Source of the DNA: a virus | Length of the DNA: 61,575 nucleotides | Virus record (IMG/VR): IMGVR_UViG_3300027743_000031 | Span: 1-61,575 of that record | Direction: 5' to 3' (one strand) | Translations under genes and position numbers: made by a program | Part shown: positions 1 to 8,514 of the stretch, in pieces | Position numbering within the stretch: position 1 is the stretch's first letter | How the letters are laid out: every line of letters starts with the position of its first letter | The notes under the pieces: generated by a model | The model's input: only the letters and a program-made list of their open reading frames with translations | What the model was told of the DNA's origin: nothing | Database searches by the model: none

Positions 1-126
1 GAGGCGGATGTCACGCAACTCGGGCACGATGTCAGCGAAGGCACCCGCCACCTTGCGGGCCTCGGGTGACAGTTGCGCGAGGGTCTTCTGCACGTCCTCG
101 GCTTCGATGTTGAACTCGCGGCCCTC
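1..126. repeat. Terminal direct repeat, copy 1 (circular assembly overlap)
   Basis: Bases 1-126 are identical to 61447-61572; only the last three bases of the window (61573-61575) do not continue the match. The repeat lies inside the tape measure gene and keeps its frame. A length of about 126-127 bases is typical of the k-mer overlap an assembler leaves on a circular contig, so this is more likely a sign of a circular or circularly permuted genome than a biological terminal repeat. Confidence 0.9.
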
Positions 127-945
127 TTCGACGGAGGCCGAGAACTCCTTGTTCATGGCCTTGATCGCGTCACCGAAGCCCTGGAAGCCGACGACACCAC
201 CAGCGACCAGGCCGCCCATCGTGAGGAAGATCGGCACCACGGCACCGGCCGTTCCAGCCAGCCCGGAGAACGCTGACGACAGCACCTGGACCGCGCCGCT
301 GAGCGCGCCCTGCAAGAGCACGGCGGCGGGCTGGGCCAGTTCCGCGACCGCCCCGAGGATCAGCTTCATCCGGCCGCTCAGACCGTCACCGAAGCTGGTC
401 CCGGCCGAGTCGCCCATCTCCCTGAACTTCGACTCGATGCGGGCGCGCGTGGAGACAAGCTCGTCCTCATCGACATCGACGCGGACCTTGACGGAGATGC
501 CCGCCAGCAGAAGCTGGATCTCCTCCTTCAACGCCTTGATGTCGGCGCGGTTGGCCTCGGTGTTGACCGTGACATCGATCTCACCGAGCATCGCCCGAGC
601 CGCCGCGAGCTCACGCTGCAACTCCTCGTCATCGAACTCAGGGTTGGCCTTCAGCGTCAACTGCGTGGCGCGCAGTTGGGCCTGGAGCTTGCGGATGTCG
701 GCCTTCAGCGCCGCCTCATCGAGTTCGATGTCCACGTCGATGCCGCGCATCGCCTCTTCGGCTTGCTGCCTGATCTTGCGCAGCTTCAACAGCAGCGTGC
801 GGCCGTCAACTTCTCCGAGGCCCTTGTCGATTTCATCGGCCATCGCCTCGCCGGTCTTGCGTGATGCCCCGACCAACTTCGCGGTCATCTTGCCGGTGTC
901 GGCATCAACCGTGATCTCGATTGAGCCGACGTTGCGACCTGCCAT
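1..945 (-). CDS. Tape measure protein, N-terminal 315 residues (gene continues at the right end of the window)
   Basis: The frame opens at ATG 945 (protein starts MAGRNVGSIEITVD) and runs off base 1 with no stop. Joined across the circular overlap it continues in frame as the long gene ending at 58504, giving about 1295 residues. This part holds beta-strand and alpha-helical repeats (residues about 20-140) and a hydrophobic Ala/Gly-rich stretch near 195-230 (FSGLAGTAGAVVPIFLTMGG) typical of tape measure proteins. It follows the two tail chaperone frames by 3 bases, the standard order. The protein sets tail length during assembly; at about 1.5 angstrom per residue the tail would be roughly 190 nm, which is an inference. 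Confidence 0.88.
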   Translation of the reverse strand, partial: MAGRNVGSIEITVDADTGKMTAKLVGASRKTGEAMADEIDKGLGEVDGRTLLLKLRKIRQQAEEAMRGIDVDIELDEAALKADIRKLQAQLRATQLTLKANPEFDDEELQRELAAARAMLGEIDVTVNTEANRADIKALKEEIQLLLAGISVKVRVDVDEDELVSTRARIESKFREMGDSAGTSFGDGLSGRMKLILGAVAELAQPAAVLLQGALSGAVQVLSSAFSGLAGTAGAVVPIFLTMGGLVAGGVVGFQGFGDAIKAMNKEFSASVEEGREFNIEAEDVQKTLAQLSPEARKVAGAFADIVPELRDIRL

Positions 946-948
946 CAC

Positions 949-1308
949 TTACCCCTCGACTGCCTCCGGAGTGCTAGTCGGCAATGGTACGCCACCCGGT
1001 CCCCGCCCCCCAGCGACGGGTGGCGCGATGCCCATTGCGGACGCGAAGGCGAGGAAGCTCTTGGCGTCGTCATCCAAATCCTGCTCGGTGACGACAGCGC
1101 CGCGCGGCGGTGCGTTGAGGTCGCTGATCCAACGATCGGGTTCTTTCACTCGCTGCACCGCCCACCAGTAGATCGCGTTGAGGAAGCGGTCGAACTCTAG
1201 GGAGAAGTAGTCGACGCCGCGTTCGGCCGCCGCGCCGTCGATTGCCGCCCAGTGGTCCTCCGCGATGGCGACGAGACGGGCGGCGGTGTAGTAGGGCGCG
1301 CTGCCCAC
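949..1308 (-). CDS. Tail assembly chaperone, frameshifted C-terminal part (gpG-T type 'T' frame)
   Basis: This frame lies -1 relative to the preceding chaperone gene, is open from about base 1412, and ends 3 bases before the tape measure start. The only start in the non-overlapping part is a GTG at 1308 with no ribosome site, so it is most likely translated as a -1 frameshift extension of the upstream gene, as in lambda gpG-T and most actinophages. The sequence (GSAPYYTAARLVAIAEDHW, then a C-terminal Pro/Gly tail) is aromatic and acidic. I could not find a canonical X XXY YYZ slippery heptamer in the 1197-1412 overlap, so the slip site is undetermined; translational coupling is the alternative. 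Confidence 0.7.
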   Translation of the reverse strand: MGSAPYYTAARLVAIAEDHWAAIDGAAAERGVDYFSLEFDRFLNAIYWWAVQRVKEPDRWISDLNAPPRGAVVTEQDLDDDAKSFLAFASAMGIAPPVAGGRGPGGVPLPTSTPEAVEG

Positions 1309-1613
1309 TCCCCGACGAGGTACTGGACAATTTCGACGACCACCTCCACGTCCATCCCGCTGCGGAGTTGGTCCTCGACGATCGCGTAGTCCTTGTCGAC
1401 GAGCACCGAATCAAGCAGATCGAACATCGCTCGGATGGAGCCTTGGCCGGTGGCGGTGTCAGCCCCGAGGAACAGCGCAAGCTGGCCGGTGGTCGGCGCG
1501 TGCGCCGTCATCGTCACGTACTCGCCCTCGCGCACTTCGAATTCGAACTGGATGTCGATGGGGTTGCTGACTGCGGCTTTCCCACGCCGTGCAGCGGTCT
1601 GAAATTGTTTCAT
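1197..1613 (-). CDS. Tail assembly chaperone, N-terminal (gpG type)
   Basis: 138-residue protein starting MKQFQTAARR. ATG 1613 is chosen because AGGAGG sits 5 bases upstream (AGGAGGCCCACATG); an in-frame ATG further upstream lacks such a site. Residues about 20-110 (FEFEVREGEYVTMTAH, then GQLALFLGADT and FDLLDSVL) match the usual acidic, helical chaperone that coats the tape measure protein before tail tube assembly. Its last third reads basic, Ser/Pro-rich and out of register, as expected when the biologically used product leaves this frame by frameshifting. Position between the tail-tube-side genes and the tape measure gene supports the call. Confidence 0.8.
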   Translation of the reverse strand: MKQFQTAARRGKAAVSNPIDIQFEFEVREGEYVTMTAHAPTTGQLALFLGADTATGQGSIRAMFDLLDSVLVDKDYAIVEDQLRSGMDVEVVVEIVQYLVGEWAARPTTPPPVSSPSRRTTGRQSTARRPNAASTTSP

Positions 1614-1635
1614 GTGGGCCTCCTGGCGGGTGAGC

Positions 1636-2088
1636 CTATGCCACGGGCGAAAGACCGTTGGCAACCAGGACGGCGTTGAGCGCCTTCTTCAAGATGTGCT
1701 GCCCCTCTCGGGCGCGTGTGCCGAGCCGGTCGCGGCCGACCGTGCGGATCTCACCGTTCCACTGCGTCCATGAGAACTCCTGGAACTTCTGGCTCGCACC
1801 GCGCCCCTCTTCGACGTAGATGGCGTGGTCCGCGAAGTTCTCGATCCGAGCGCGGACGATGTGCCCGTTGGAGCCGATGTGATCGCCCACCCACGACACC
1901 TTGAACACGCCGACCACGCCGCCGCGGTGGACCGCGTTGAGCGGGTCGTTGACCGGCGACGTGTTGAAGGCGCGCTGGAGGATGTCGCGTTCGATGTCGT
2001 TGCGCCACTCGTAGACAGCGCCGCCCGGCGTGTTCAGCGCTTGGATGACGGCTGCGTCGGAGATGCTGACCTTCACCTGTGACGGCAT
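1636..2088 (-). CDS. Head-tail connector / tail terminator-like protein (HK97 gp10-like)
   Basis: 150 residues starting MPSQVKVSISD at ATG 2088, whose first base overlaps the upstream stop (TGATG). The sequence has an N-terminal helix, RNDIERDILQRAF, alternating strands, and a C-terminal helix GQHILKKALNAV, resembling HK97 gp10-type neck or tail-completion proteins in size and position. The gene sits three genes before the tape measure. The exact role (head closure, stopper or tail terminator) cannot be fixed from sequence alone. Confidence 0.55.
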   Translation of the reverse strand: MPSQVKVSISDAAVIQALNTPGGAVYEWRNDIERDILQRAFNTSPVNDPLNAVHRGGVVGVFKVSWVGDHIGSNGHIVRARIENFADHAIYVEEGRGASQKFQEFSWTQWNGEIRTVGRDRLGTRAREGQHILKKALNAVLVANGLSPVA

Positions 2089-2594
2089 CAGTCCGTGCCG
2101 ATCCACGCCGTCCACACGCCGCCCAGGCACCCGCCTGCGGGGCCGATGGGCTGCCACTGTTGCACCGCCACCGATGGCGCACCGCAGCACATGATGGCCC
2201 TGAACAGCGCCCACGCATCCTGCATCTGCTCGGCCGCGGCCATGTTCATCTGCTCGACGGTCTGCAACTCGCCGTCAGCCGAGATCGGCAGGCAGCGCGC
2301 CGCACCGACTTCGATCTGGTAGGCCAGCGGCTTGCGACACGTCGGGTCAACGATCGCCTGCGGGAACGTCTCGCTGGGGTTGGCGAAGGCGACGCGGATC
2401 CAGCCCATGCCGCACTTGTCGTTGCCGCACTCGGAGCAGAACTCCAAGCTGACCTGAGCGCCGGGGTAGATGCCGCACCAGCACGTCGGCCCCGCGCCGG
2501 TCTCCGTCAGTTCCGTGCAGACGCAATCGCTGAGCGCGAACAGCAGCGGCAGGATCGGGGCCGGGATGATGACGGGTGGGTCGGGGTTGCTCAT
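2088..2594 (-). CDS. Cys-rich head-tail connector protein, unknown
   Basis: 168 residues from ATG 2594 (MSNPDPPVIIPAP). It overlaps its upstream neighbour by ATGA and its downstream neighbour by TGATG, so it is translationally coupled. It is rich in cysteine (CVCTEL, CWCGIYPG, CSECGNDKCG, CCGAPS), suggesting metal binding or disulfides. The region FCSECGNDKCGMGWIRVA looks like a zinc-ribbon knuckle. Placement between the adaptor and the gp10-like gene suggests a neck component; no family is recognised with confidence. Confidence 0.55.
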   Translation of the reverse strand: MSNPDPPVIIPAPILPLLFALSDCVCTELTETGAGPTCWCGIYPGAQVSLEFCSECGNDKCGMGWIRVAFANPSETFPQAIVDPTCRKPLAYQIEVGAARCLPISADGELQTVEQMNMAAAEQMQDAWALFRAIMCCGAPSVAVQQWQPIGPAGGCLGGVWTAWIGTD

Positions 2595-3640
2595 GTGACC
2601 GTCAGCGCCAGCCCGTTCGACGGCGGCGCATCCGGGTTCGTCGCGACGATGTCGTAGGTGCCAGCGCCTGCCTCCCACGAGACGCTCAACTGCGTCTCGC
2701 TGATCCAAGTGCGAGTGAGCGTCCAGGTGTCATCGGCGCGCAGCACGACGTCGGGATGGAAGCCGGTGCCCATCACGTCGAACACGAACTGCGGCGTCGC
2801 GACGACGGTGCTGGGAACGAGCGACGTGAGCACGGCCGTGATGATGGCGGGAGGTTCGGGCGGTGGCTGCGTCCACGTCTGGAAGCGATGCTTCATCGGC
2901 GCGAGGTCCGGCGACCAGACGAGCGATGGAGAGTGCAGGTGCTTCGGGTTGATCGCGCTGATGTACGCATCGACCTCGATGATCCCGGTCTGGCCGTTGG
3001 GGAACATGCCCATCGTCAACGTCATCGCAACGCCCTGGCGCGCGATCGCCGTGACGTTGGACGGAAGCCGACACTTGCCGCCCGAGCACGCCTTGGTGAA
3101 CTCGCACGCCAGGACTCCTGCGGCCCACAGGCCAGCGGGGCCGGGATCAATGCCCGGGACGTAGCTGACCGTGAGGGTGTTCGGTGCGCCCGCTGGGGCG
3201 GTCATGTCCTGGCAACTCGGCCAGCACAATCCGTCCTGCCTGACCAGGCGGTTCCCGTTATCGACCCGGAAAGTGTCCAGTGGGATGTCCGTTCCCGACC
3301 AGTTGACGGAGACCAGCTTGGCGATGTTCCCCGGCGTGACGATCTCGCACATCCTGGTGCAGGAGCACGGCGGCGTGCCGCAGGCGCAGTTGAACCACCG
3401 CCCGTCGATGAGGACGGGGTTCATCCAGCCGCCCCCTGGCGCGATCCAGCTACTGACGCAGCACTCGCACGGCGCGCTGAGACACGGCCGCATCAGCACA
3501 GGGCAGTTGCCGACCTGTCCGCCCGACAGCAGACGGATGGTCGACCAGGCGAGCTCCATCGCCTTCTCCTGCACCAGTGGGTCGATGGTGTCCCAGCCGG
3601 TGCAGCAGTCGGTATCTGCTTCCCAAGGTACGCAGGTCAC
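2591..3640 (-). CDS. Head-to-tail adaptor with C-terminal IPT/TIG (Ig-like) domain
   Basis: 349 residues starting MTCVPWEADTDCC. The N-terminal part (WEADTDCCTGWD, then a helix ending in LLSGGQVGNCPVLMRPC) is the characteristic opening of actinophage head-to-tail adaptors, which join portal to tail. Cysteines are abundant (CLSAPCECC, CACGTPPCSC). Residues about 265-349 (ITAVLTSLVPSTVV, VMGTGFHPD, ending GLALTVT) have the pattern of an IPT/TIG immunoglobulin-like fold, a frequent surface decoration on phage head and tail proteins. Its stop overlaps the next start by ATGA. Confidence 0.7.
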   Translation of the reverse strand: MTCVPWEADTDCCTGWDTIDPLVQEKAMELAWSTIRLLSGGQVGNCPVLMRPCLSAPCECCVSSWIAPGGGWMNPVLIDGRWFNCACGTPPCSCTRMCEIVTPGNIAKLVSVNWSGTDIPLDTFRVDNGNRLVRQDGLCWPSCQDMTAPAGAPNTLTVSYVPGIDPGPAGLWAAGVLACEFTKACSGGKCRLPSNVTAIARQGVAMTLTMGMFPNGQTGIIEVDAYISAINPKHLHSPSLVWSPDLAPMKHRFQTWTQPPPEPPAIITAVLTSLVPSTVVATPQFVFDVMGTGFHPDVVLRADDTWTLTRTWISETQLSVSWEAGAGTYDIVATNPDAPPSNGLALTVT

Positions 3641-3662
3641 GGCGCGATCCTACGCGCCAGGC

Positions 3663-4586
3663 TTACGGAGCCGGGGCAGCGACCCAGGCAGCGCCATCCC
3701 AGTGGGCCTGCCCGCCAGCGCCAGCCGCAAGGGTCTGGACGAACTGGCCGGGAGTCCAGGCGGTCGCCGGGTTGGCGGTGACGACGTTCGGCACGCCGCC
3801 GATCAGATCGGCAACGGTCGAGGGCGGCATCGAACCGGAAGGCGTCCAGTTGCCGGGGGTGCCAGCGTTCGCGCCGGTCGCCGGGGCAGCGCCAGCAGGC
3901 GGGACGAGCGCCACGCAGCCATCGGTCGGGTCCGGAGGAGCGACGGTGGTGAAGATGACGTAGAGGTGGTCGTCGGGGTCCAGCGGGTCGGGCAGTGGTG
4001 ACGTGCCGCCAGTGCCGTCGTCCACGACGTCGTAGGGACCGACACCCCAGCCGTTGCCAGCCTTCGTGACTGCGCCCGTGAGGGTGAACGTGACCGCTGC
4101 GTTCTCGATGGTGAAGTCGCCCACCACGCCGCCCTGGAGGCAGGGGAGCAGGAGGTAGCCGAACGCACCAGCATCGCCCGAGCAGGCCACGCCGGGGACG
4201 CCCATCCAGACCTCCAAGGCGAAGCCCTTGTCGCAGGCGCTGACCGCGCTGTTCATTCGGAACCCGACCACATCGCCCGCTGCATCGACAACGACCGGCT
4301 GGCCGGTGACGAGAGCGAACAGACACGGGTTCACGTCGCAGAAGGTGATCTCGACGCCGTAGCCCTGGAACTCTGGGCAGGCCGTGTCACGCACGCAGGT
4401 CTTGCCGTTGGCGTTCGTGACGGTGATCTCGTCGGGCGTGTTGATCGTGGCCGTCAGAGCAACGCTGACGAAGCCCTCGGTGACGACCTGGTTGTCCTCA
4501 CCGAAGATCGGCGCGCAGCAACCATCCACCGCCGTGACTCGCATCGAGCGGCCCCGGACGAGAGGGAAGGACTTGGGACTGGCCAT
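3663..4586 (-). CDS. Major tail (tube) protein candidate with shared C-terminal decoration domain
   Basis: 307 residues from ATG 4586 with a GAGGCATCTC region upstream. Residues 1-225 are strand-rich with many Cys and Gly; position and size fit a tail tube or head-surface protein. Residues about 235-307 (GTPGNWTPSGSMPPST, ASPATAW-like NPATAWTPGQFVQT, HWDGAAWVAAPAP) are a near copy of the C-terminus of the major capsid protein at 6280. This domain is a known C-terminal appendage on actinophage capsid and tail tube proteins and probably faces outward on the virion. An alternative is a head decoration protein, since the gene lies before the adaptor genes. Confidence 0.55.
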   Translation of the reverse strand: MASPKSFPLVRGRSMRVTAVDGCCAPIFGEDNQVVTEGFVSVALTATINTPDEITVTNANGKTCVRDTACPEFQGYGVEITFCDVNPCLFALVTGQPVVVDAAGDVVGFRMNSAVSACDKGFALEVWMGVPGVACSGDAGAFGYLLLPCLQGGVVGDFTIENAAVTFTLTGAVTKAGNGWGVGPYDVVDDGTGGTSPLPDPLDPDDHLYVIFTTVAPPDPTDGCVALVPPAGAAPATGANAGTPGNWTPSGSMPPSTVADLIGGVPNVVTANPATAWTPGQFVQTLAAGAGGQAHWDGAAWVAAPAP

Positions 4587-4596
4587 GAGATGCCTC

Positions 4597-6195
4597 CTAC
4601 GGGGTGAACGTGAAGTTCAGGATGGTCGCAGACATGCCCTGGGGATTCTGCAGACGGACAGTGACGGTGCCCGGCACGTTGTCGGACGGATGGACGACGA
4701 TTTCGAGTTCGTGGTCGTCGATGAAGGCGGTCGGATAGGCAACGCCGTTGACCAACACATCGGTGTCGTCGGTGAGGTCTTCTCCGTGGATGTGCAGCGT
4801 GAAGTCCGCCGCGCCAACGCTGACGCTGGTGTGGCTGAGGTACAGCAACTCGGGCGGCGTGGTCGGCGGCGGCTGGCTGACTCCGCCCGTCGTGACGACG
4901 GTGCCAGAGACGCAGGGGCAGGGGTTGACGAGCACCGAGAACGGCTGGCACTCGATCGCCGGGACGTAGATGCGCTCGACAATCGAACGAGCGGGGACGT
5001 TGATCCAGCCGGTCACGTAGTCGGGTGTCGCCGGGACGGCGGGCGTGCCGGGGGACACGGCGGTCATCGTCACCGTCAGCGGCGAGTTGTCGCCAGCGGG
5101 GGCGTAGGGACCGCCAGCGCCGACAGCGCCAGTGGTCGTCATCGGGACGGTGTAGTACGCGCCCTGGTTGACCGGAGTGCCGGGGCTGAACTCTGTCCAC
5201 TGCGTCGCGTCGGCAGGGTTGACGTAGCGCACCCTGCGGTTCGTGTATGACGGGTCGAGCGCGAGCAGCATCTCGGGCCAGTCGTCGCCGCCTGGGGCGA
5301 GGTTGCTCCAACGGTGGACGCCCGAGACAGCGCCGCCACCGGACGAGCCAACGTGACCGTCACCGGGCGCTCCTGACGTGGATGCGGCCCACAGCATCGA
5401 CGGCTGGGAGAGCGAGAGCGGAGCGCCGGGGACAGCGGGCACTTCCGGAGCGCCGCCGCCGAAGCAGGCGACGTTCTGCTGGGGTGCGTCGAACTGGTTG
5501 ATCGGACCACGGACCAGCACCATGCGGCCCATGCCGTAGATGATGTTGTCGGTGCCGAGCATCGACACACCGATGACGGTCGAGCCAGCACAGGAGTGGA
5601 ACGTGCCGTCGCCGTTGGGCGCGATCAGGCCGTCGCGGCAGAACACCGCGAGCAGGTGCATCGGAATCGCGATCAGTGGGATGCCGCCGTAGTTGCCGAA
5701 CAGCATCCCCTCCAACTGGCCGAGCGCCTGTGCTGGTTCCAGTGCCGTGACGTTGAGTTGCAGTAGGTCGGGGCGGGCCTTGATCCACTCCGTCAGTTGC
5801 TGGTCGACCACCCGGCGCTCCGCGAAGTCGAAGCTGCGGCGAGCCTGCATCCGCGTGTGCTCCATCGGCTGCAAGCCGGTCGCGCAGAGCGCGGCGCGGT
5901 ACAGAGCGAAGGGATCACCGTTGACGACGAAGTCGGTGGGATCACCGAACTTCTCGCCGTTCACGCCGGGGGTCCAGCCCCCCGCGTCGCAGTCGAAGGT
6001 GCCGGTGTCTGTCGAGCACCAGTCGCCCGTCCACGGGTTGGCCTGGCCGAGGCAAGCGTAGGAGTCGTACTCGATGCCGAGCAGCGAGTGGTCGCCGTCA
6101 GGCACGTCGATGACCGTCGCTCCGTCGAGGAAGCCACCGCGTTGAAGCGGCGGGTCAGCAACCGTGATCAGATTTCGTGCTCCGGTGATCGTCAT
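4597..6195 (-). CDS. Head-associated structural protein with C-terminal IPT/TIG domain
   Basis: 532 residues; ATG 6195 (MTITGARNLITV) is chosen over an upstream ATG because GGAGGAAGCG directly precedes it. The core (residues about 100-230: FALYRAALCATG, DFAERRVVDQQLTEWI, GQLEGMLFGNYGG, IPMHLLAVFCRDG) is helical and resembles capsid-type proteins in style, possibly a second or minor capsid protein. Residues 450-532 (LYLSHTSVSVGAADFTLHI, DTDVLVNGVAYPT, ATILNFTFTP) form an IPT/TIG-like domain. It lies directly downstream of the major capsid gene. Family assignment is uncertain. Confidence 0.55.
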   Translation of the reverse strand: MTITGARNLITVADPPLQRGGFLDGATVIDVPDGDHSLLGIEYDSYACLGQANPWTGDWCSTDTGTFDCDAGGWTPGVNGEKFGDPTDFVVNGDPFALYRAALCATGLQPMEHTRMQARRSFDFAERRVVDQQLTEWIKARPDLLQLNVTALEPAQALGQLEGMLFGNYGGIPLIAIPMHLLAVFCRDGLIAPNGDGTFHSCAGSTVIGVSMLGTDNIIYGMGRMVLVRGPINQFDAPQQNVACFGGGAPEVPAVPGAPLSLSQPSMLWAASTSGAPGDGHVGSSGGGAVSGVHRWSNLAPGGDDWPEMLLALDPSYTNRRVRYVNPADATQWTEFSPGTPVNQGAYYTVPMTTTGAVGAGGPYAPAGDNSPLTVTMTAVSPGTPAVPATPDYVTGWINVPARSIVERIYVPAIECQPFSVLVNPCPCVSGTVVTTGGVSQPPPTTPPELLYLSHTSVSVGAADFTLHIHGEDLTDDTDVLVNGVAYPTAFIDDHELEIVVHPSDNVPGTVTVRLQNPQGMSATILNFTFTP

Positions 6196-6279
6196 CGCTT
6201 CCTCCTTCCTCACTCAGTGGTCGCCCTGGGGGGATCAAGGAGGCCCTACCTACTCGATCCCCCCAGGCCGTCTCGTTCC

Positions 6280-8178
6280 TCAGCCGACGCCCGACACCCA
6301 AGCGGTGCCGTTCCAGTGGGCGCGACCTGCGCCACCCGAGATGCCGGTCTGGACGAACTGCCCAGCGGTCCATGCCGTGGCGGGCGATGCCACGACCGGG
6401 TTCGGGGTTCCGGCGATGAGGTTGGCGACGCTGGATGGCGGCTCGCTGCCCGAAGGCGTGAACGCACCAGGCGCACCAGCCGTGGCTCCGGTGGCGAACA
6501 CGATCGGCGGGTTCTGCGTGCCGACCGTCAGGCACTCCGTCAGGTCGAGTGCCGCTGCCTGGCCGCTGGCGCAGGTGCTGAGCTCGATCTTGCAGGTGTG
6601 GGTGCAGCGCTGCACGGCGAGGATGCCCTCTTCGATGAACAGCGCCGTGAACACGTTGCTGGCGAGGCCGGTGGAGTCGTACACCGCGTCGATGTTGATG
6701 ACGTCGGCGCGACCGCGGACCCACGTACCAGCGGGGTACATCAGCGCCCACACCGTGTCGGGCAGCGTGACCTGGCAGTTGACGACCACGAGGTCCTGCC
6801 AGTCGTAGACCCACTGCACGGAGAGGTTGCGGTCCGAGAACCACGAGTTGATCGCGGCGTCGCTGGCGTCCTTCGGCCATGCACGCATGCCCCAATCGGC
6901 CCGGATCAGCGCCTTGTACCAGAACGGCAGCACGACCTCGATCGTCTGGGTCTGGCTCATGCGGTACTGGTACCGCATGGCGATGGCCTGGATGTCGAGC
7001 TTGTAGAGGCTCCGGTCAACGGTCTCGTCGCTGCCACCCTCGATGCCGGGGCCAGCCGCGGCGTTGATCGTGTCGAGCATGTACTTGTTCACCTTGTGCT
7101 GCTGGGCGACCAGCGCGCCTTCGGTGAAGCGGCGGACGAGCTCGGGGTACTGGCTCATCGTCAGCAGCGGTGCCTTGATGCAGATGCCGACAGCGTCCAT
7201 GCGGATCTCTTCGAACGGCGGGCACTCGACCATGCAGCAGTTCTTCTCCGCGGTGCCCGCGATCGCCTCGTCCTCGGTGAGGGCGAAGCCGCAGGCTGCG
7301 TAGATGTCCGCGAACGACGGACCCTGCGTCCAGCGAATGCCGCCGCGGGTGACGTTGAACTCGGGCGTGTCGAGGATGCCGTCGACCGATTCGAACGCAC
7401 ACAGGTCGTACAGCGTCTGGCTGGGGGCGCACCATCCCATCGCGGCGACGAGAGAGCCACCGGGCAGTCGCCGCTCGTCGGCAGCGGCAGTGATGAGAGC
7501 CATGTCGTCCTGGGTGACGGCCTGGTCGAGGTCGCCGTAGCCCTGGAGGCGGATGGTCGCTGCGCCGTAGTGCGAGCGGACACCCTGCTCGCCACCGACG
7601 CGGCTGGTGGGCAGGCCCTTGACGCGAGCGATGACCGCGGCAGACACGGCGTCGAGGCCGTCGAGGATCTTGCCGGTGGGGATGCCGGGGACGTCGGCGG
7701 CGGCGGTCAGCACGGCCACGGCGTCACTCGGACGGCGGGCGGGGACGGGCGTCGGCGCGGCGTTGGCTGCGGCGCGGCGGGCAGGCGGTGTCGTTGCGGC
7801 GGCGACCGGCTGCGGGAGTTCGGTGGTGACGCCCTGCGGGGTCGTCACGGCATCCGGCGATACAGGCTCGCCCTCCGGCGTCGGCTCCGGCTCCGGCGTC
7901 GGCTCTGGCTCCGGAGCAGGGTCTGGTTCCGGACTGGCCATCTGCTCCAAGAGCTTGCTGGCACGGTCCCGGCGCGAGGTGTCGGCTGCCTCCTTCGTCG
8001 CCTTCAGGGCGTTGGCGGCACTGATGGCGGTCGCGATGCGCTCGCCTTCGGTGATCGTCGCCTCGTCCGAGTCCTGTGACACGCCGAGCGCCTGGAACGC
8101 ATCCAGGCCCGCATCGATCAGGGCTTGCAGTTCGTCAACGCCCAAAGCGTCGAGGTTCTCAGGCAGTTCAAACGGCAT
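6280..8178 (-). CDS. Major capsid protein with fused N-terminal scaffold-like region
   Basis: 632 residues; ATG 8178 follows GGAGGCTGTG, and an in-frame GTG sits just before it. Residues 1-75 are helical and acidic, residues 85-115 are a Pro/Glu repeat, and 150 onward is the capsid core (GWCAPSQTLYDLC, NVTRGGIRWTQGP, KAPLLTMSQYPE, IEVVLPFWYKALIRADW) seen in actinophage HK97-fold capsids whose scaffold is fused at the N-terminus. The fused protease gene lies upstream in the same operon. The last 75 residues (GAPGAFTPSGSEPPSS, SPATAWTAGQFVQT, AHWNGTAWVSG) are shared with the tail protein at 3663. A TTGACA/TATGCT promoter candidate lies about 130 bases upstream. Confidence 0.88.
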   Translation of the reverse strand: MPFELPENLDALGVDELQALIDAGLDAFQALGVSQDSDEATITEGERIATAISAANALKATKEAADTSRRDRASKLLEQMASPEPDPAPEPEPTPEPEPTPEGEPVSPDAVTTPQGVTTELPQPVAAATTPPARRAAANAAPTPVPARRPSDAVAVLTAAADVPGIPTGKILDGLDAVSAAVIARVKGLPTSRVGGEQGVRSHYGAATIRLQGYGDLDQAVTQDDMALITAAADERRLPGGSLVAAMGWCAPSQTLYDLCAFESVDGILDTPEFNVTRGGIRWTQGPSFADIYAACGFALTEDEAIAGTAEKNCCMVECPPFEEIRMDAVGICIKAPLLTMSQYPELVRRFTEGALVAQQHKVNKYMLDTINAAAGPGIEGGSDETVDRSLYKLDIQAIAMRYQYRMSQTQTIEVVLPFWYKALIRADWGMRAWPKDASDAAINSWFSDRNLSVQWVYDWQDLVVVNCQVTLPDTVWALMYPAGTWVRGRADVINIDAVYDSTGLASNVFTALFIEEGILAVQRCTHTCKIELSTCASGQAAALDLTECLTVGTQNPPIVFATGATAGAPGAFTPSGSEPPSSVANLIAGTPNPVVASPATAWTAGQFVQTGISGGAGRAHWNGTAWVSGVG

Positions 8179-8181
8179 CAC

Positions 8182-8514
8182 AGCCTCCGGTCGTGGGGAA
8201 AGGAATCAGAGCACGAGGAATGGAGCCAACCGCGTCAGCCGCTTCGCAGCTTCACGCACCAGGAGGCTTCGCCTCTGACCGGTGCGGGTTGATCTGTGGG
8301 GCAGCATACGCCTGCGGTGTGACAGCCTGTCAAGTGAAGCCGGGGATGACACTCGGAGGGGACGTGGCGAGGAGCCACTGGAGGCCCCGCAGAATACCCA
8401 GGGAACATCGCAAGGGCAGCCTGCGCTGGGACACATCGGGGAGCGCTGCCGTCCCGGCTTCACTGCGTTATAGGGAAGCGCGATCGCGAATCCTCGCGAG
8501 GAATTTCCGAAATT
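8182..8514. promoter_or_regulatory. Intergenic region upstream of capsid: promoter candidate, hairpin and palindrome
   Basis: No convincing gene. On the minus strand a TTGACA box (8328-8333) and TATGCT box (8303-8308) are separated by 19 bases and could drive the capsid operon separately from the terminase-protease block. A small hairpin GAGGC-TTC-GCCTC lies at 8263-8275. A 12-bp perfect palindrome TCCTCGCGAGGA (8491-8502) sits just after the tiny membrane gene's stop on the minus strand and could act in termination. All three are visual calls. Confidence 0.45.

Noticed and set aside
1-126. Biological long terminal repeat
   Set aside because: The length matches a typical assembler overlap and it lies within one gene; a circular contig explains it better.
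1197-1412. Canonical slippery heptamer for the chaperone frameshift
   Set aside because: Every zero-frame heptamer in the overlap was scanned by eye and none fits X XXY YYZ; left as undetermined instead of naming a site.
2576-3781. Plus-strand frame of 401 codons opposite the head-to-tail adaptor
   Set aside because: Antisense shadow; the minus-strand protein has a recognisable N-terminus and IPT/TIG tail.
5797-8079. Long plus-strand open frame (760 codons) opposite the capsid and neighbouring genes
   Set aside because: Antisense shadow of real minus-strand genes; composition (Arg, His, Val runs) is that of a GC-rich reverse frame and no ribosome site or protein family is visible.
8206-8463. 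Possible 85-codon minus-strand gene upstream of the capsid
   Set aside because: No ribosome site, basic and low-complexity product, and it overlaps the promoter-like boxes.
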